DNA of 64,000 nucleotides from the NCBI RefSeq assembly GCF_020382885.2, contig NC_058513.1:11495641-11559640 (forward strand), read 5' to 3'. Under the pieces are notes generated by a model, which was given only the letters and a program-made list of their open reading frames with translations, did not search any database and was not told the DNA's origin. This DNA is from Scatophagus argus (Eukaryota; Chordata; Actinopteri; Scatophagidae). This document shows, in pieces, positions 61,859 to 64,000 of the stretch. Numbering within the stretch: the first letter of the stretch is position 1; every line of letters begins with the position of its first letter. The position numbers and the translations under genes are program-made.

Positions 61859-63882
61859 CTCTAAAAAATGCTGGGTTATTTCTACACCCAATTACTGGGT
61901 TGTGACAGTTTGACCATTTATTGCGTTATATTAGCCCATGCTGGGTTATTTTCTATAACCCAGCTGCATGGTTGGTGGTTTGGAACTCAACCTCCAACAG
62001 ATACATGGTATTCTACCCACTGTCTGGGTCACTTTACTACCGGTAGCCTAAATACTGGGTTAACTCACTGAGTATTTTAAGGTCATCATCTCAAGAAGCA
62101 TTTCAAAAATAAAATAAAAATGTCTTTTGTATACTGAAAATTGTGAACTGAACAAATTCTTTGAGAGTGAAATACCAGTCTAAAAATTTAGCACATGTGC
62201 AACTCCTGTGTCTGTGTACTGGTTGTACACAGTATTTAAAGAAATCGTTTTGGCTTTGTCTAGCTTTCATTTGGTAAATGTTGCTGATAAAAAGACACTT
62301 TCAACAACCTAGCAAATACTGAGTTAAAGAGTTATGTAAGTGGTAATATTTAATAATTTATATTCCGTTAGTGAACTTTTCATAAATGCCCACAAAGCAC
62401 TGGCTGCTGACAAAACATTGTTGAAATGGGCTCTAGGCACAGTGCAACCGGAAAATTCAGGTAGAGGAATCAGAATCAGAATTCTTTAAGGAGGAGGAGA
62501 GTAAGGAGTAGTGGCTGATGAGGGCTCCTCTCCTTCCTCATGTCCACTATCATCTCCCTGGTCTTGCCCGTGTTGGGGATGAGGTTGTTGTTCTCACACC
62601 ATGTCACACTACATCACCCATATACAGAGCTGTGGCATATTTCAACCTGGAGTATTGTGATCATAAAGTCAAGTCCAACCCAGGTGCTGGGTCAAAGGCT
62701 ACACACAGCCCAGGCACTGGGTCATACTAAAGACTGAGGTTTGTGTTTTGAAAATTATATATTATATGATTATGTTATGATTTTAGAAGTTATGTCAAAC
62801 ATACACGAAAGCCTTACAATAGATCACAGAACGGTTCATGATGTGTTTAGTCAGGCAGCAATCCAGGCAGATAAGCAGATAGTTCGTTTGTTAGCTAGCT
62901 AGCGCACACGAAGCTTAATGCAAACACAACTAACACTAGCAAATTAGCTATGCACAGCAGCAGAGACATCCCTGGAGCAAAGATGGGAAATAACCTCTCA
63001 GTATGTCACATCGGGAACTTTTATTGACTTCCATATTCCATAAATAATGTCATATTTTGTTGCTTTGTTTTAACATTGAATACATTGTTTTTTGTCATTT
63101 TGATTGCTCTTGTATTACAGGTTGGCATCAACATGGTTGAATATTTGAGGGATGAGAGCAGGCGGAAACTGAACTGGGTCCCCAGGTTTATGGTGTAGTT
63201 GAATTGTTCATTCTGTTACGTATTTTTAACTATTTGTTCTTGTACATAATTATTGTTCTTGTATATAATTACATAATAACTACATTTTTTCTTGTACATA
63301 ATTACTTTTTATTGTTTTTTCAACTTTTTGTGCATTTTTCCCATTTTAAATACATTTATTTAAATTCTATTTCTTCATTACATGTCATTAGTAGAGAGTA
63401 CATTTCTAATGTTTTGGCTCCTGAAAAAAACGTAAAAATAAATAGTAGTGATAGATGTACTACATGAGTGATGATGATGATGAAGTACTAAGTGAGTAAT
63501 TTGTTCAAAATTGTCAGTATTATATTCTTTAAACTTGTTTGCTTCTCTAAATAACTTACATGTGTATAACCCGCAATATAAAAAAAAATGAGCATAACAT
63601 AATTCAACATAATTAATGGGTCAAATAAACCCAACTAAAAAGGTTAATGTAAACCATTATTGGGTCAAAAGGTCACAACCATTTTCTGGGTTACTGTAAC
63701 CCAACGTCCCTGTCAGAATAACCCAATATCTGGGTGGATTAAGCTACCCATATGTTGTTTTAAATTACCAACCCATCTTGCTGGGTCATTGTAACCCAGC
63801 GCGTTTGCTGTCCAATAGTGACTCAGCACCTGGGTAAGAAACCACCCAATTTGGGTCGTTTTCAACCCAGTAGTTTTTAGAG
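61859..63882. mobile_element. DNA-transposon-like element with long internally repetitive inverted ends (about 2.0 kb)
   Basis: The left end begins CTCTAAAAAATGCTGGGTT and the right end, read inward, begins CTCTAAAAACTACTGGGTT. Both sub-terminal zones (61859-62060 and 63610-63882) contain many copies of TGGGTTA or its complement TAACCCA, a layout typical of a common fish nonautonomous DNA element. I cannot define a target-site duplication confidently. The interior contains a reverse-transcriptase fragment (62518-62608) and an exon-like segment (63121-63198), so it is probably nested or chimeric. No transposase recognised. Confidence 0.65.
62518..62608 (-). pseudogene. Non-LTR retrotransposon reverse-transcriptase fragment
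   Basis: The minus strand encodes WCENNNLIPNTGKTREMIVD, matching the conserved W-C-x-x-N-x-L-x-x-N-x-x-K-T-x-E-x-x-x-D block found near the end of the RT domain of many fish LINEs. Only about 30 codons are preserved and no neighbouring RT motif is visible, so it is a relic inside the inverted-repeat element. Confidence 0.7.
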
Positions 63883-64000
63883 AGATACTCCCACAGAGTT
63901 TTGGCATTCTTGGATCTCGCCTCATTTTTCTCAGAACTTATTTAAAAAGTATTTAAATAGAATATAAATGAGTCTCTTCTTGCTCCTCTCATTGTAAAAG

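Overview
The window is vertebrate genomic DNA, most likely from a ray-finned fish. The genes have many short exons and compact GT-AG introns. Two degenerate Tc1-like transposons, a tRNA-derived SINE, a large terminal-inverted-repeat element and many (CA)n microsatellites lie between exons. There are no bacterial features. I read the exon-intron structures from the sequence by hand, checking splice dinucleotides, reading-frame continuity and known family architecture; no database search was possible.

Layout: (1) 1-16588, plus strand: the 3' part of nrap (nebulin-related anchoring protein), 35 exons encoding 1527 residues of nebulin repeats and ending at a true stop; the LIM-domain start lies left of the window. 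(2) 17474-21881 and 23226-27024, both minus strand: two tandem habp2-like genes (hyaluronan-binding protein 2 / factor VII-activating protease). Each has 13 exons encoding a signal peptide, an acidic segment, three EGF domains, a kringle and a trypsin domain with an intact catalytic triad. nrap and the first habp2 copy are tail to tail, with opposing poly(A) signals only 8 bp apart. (3) 28756-58117, minus strand: dnmbp (Tuba), 16 coding exons, 1711 residues: four N-terminal SH3 domains, DH, BAR and two C-terminal SH3 domains. (4) 58128-64000: dnmbp 5' intronic or upstream DNA, with a 2 kb inverted-repeat element at its right end.

The most unusual feature is a 1.76 kb open exon at 45316-47071 inside the 17.4 kb fourth dnmbp intron. 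It starts with its own ATG and ends at a splice donor in exactly the phase needed to join the DH-domain exon. It encodes about 585 residues rich in Tyr, Asp, Arg and His. Spliced to the downstream exons it would give a 1457-residue Tuba isoform in which the four dynamin-binding SH3 domains are replaced by a disordered, tyrosine-rich, mixed-charge region.

Functionally the genes are unrelated: a striated-muscle scaffold, two probably liver-secreted proteases and a Cdc42 exchange factor. The nrap-habp2 tail-to-tail order matches human chromosome 10, whereas dnmbp lies elsewhere on that chromosome in human. Other notable points are intron positions that shift within the regular nrap super-repeat, CA repeats touching the same 5' splice site in both habp2 copies, and a short telomere-like tract inside one Tc1 element.
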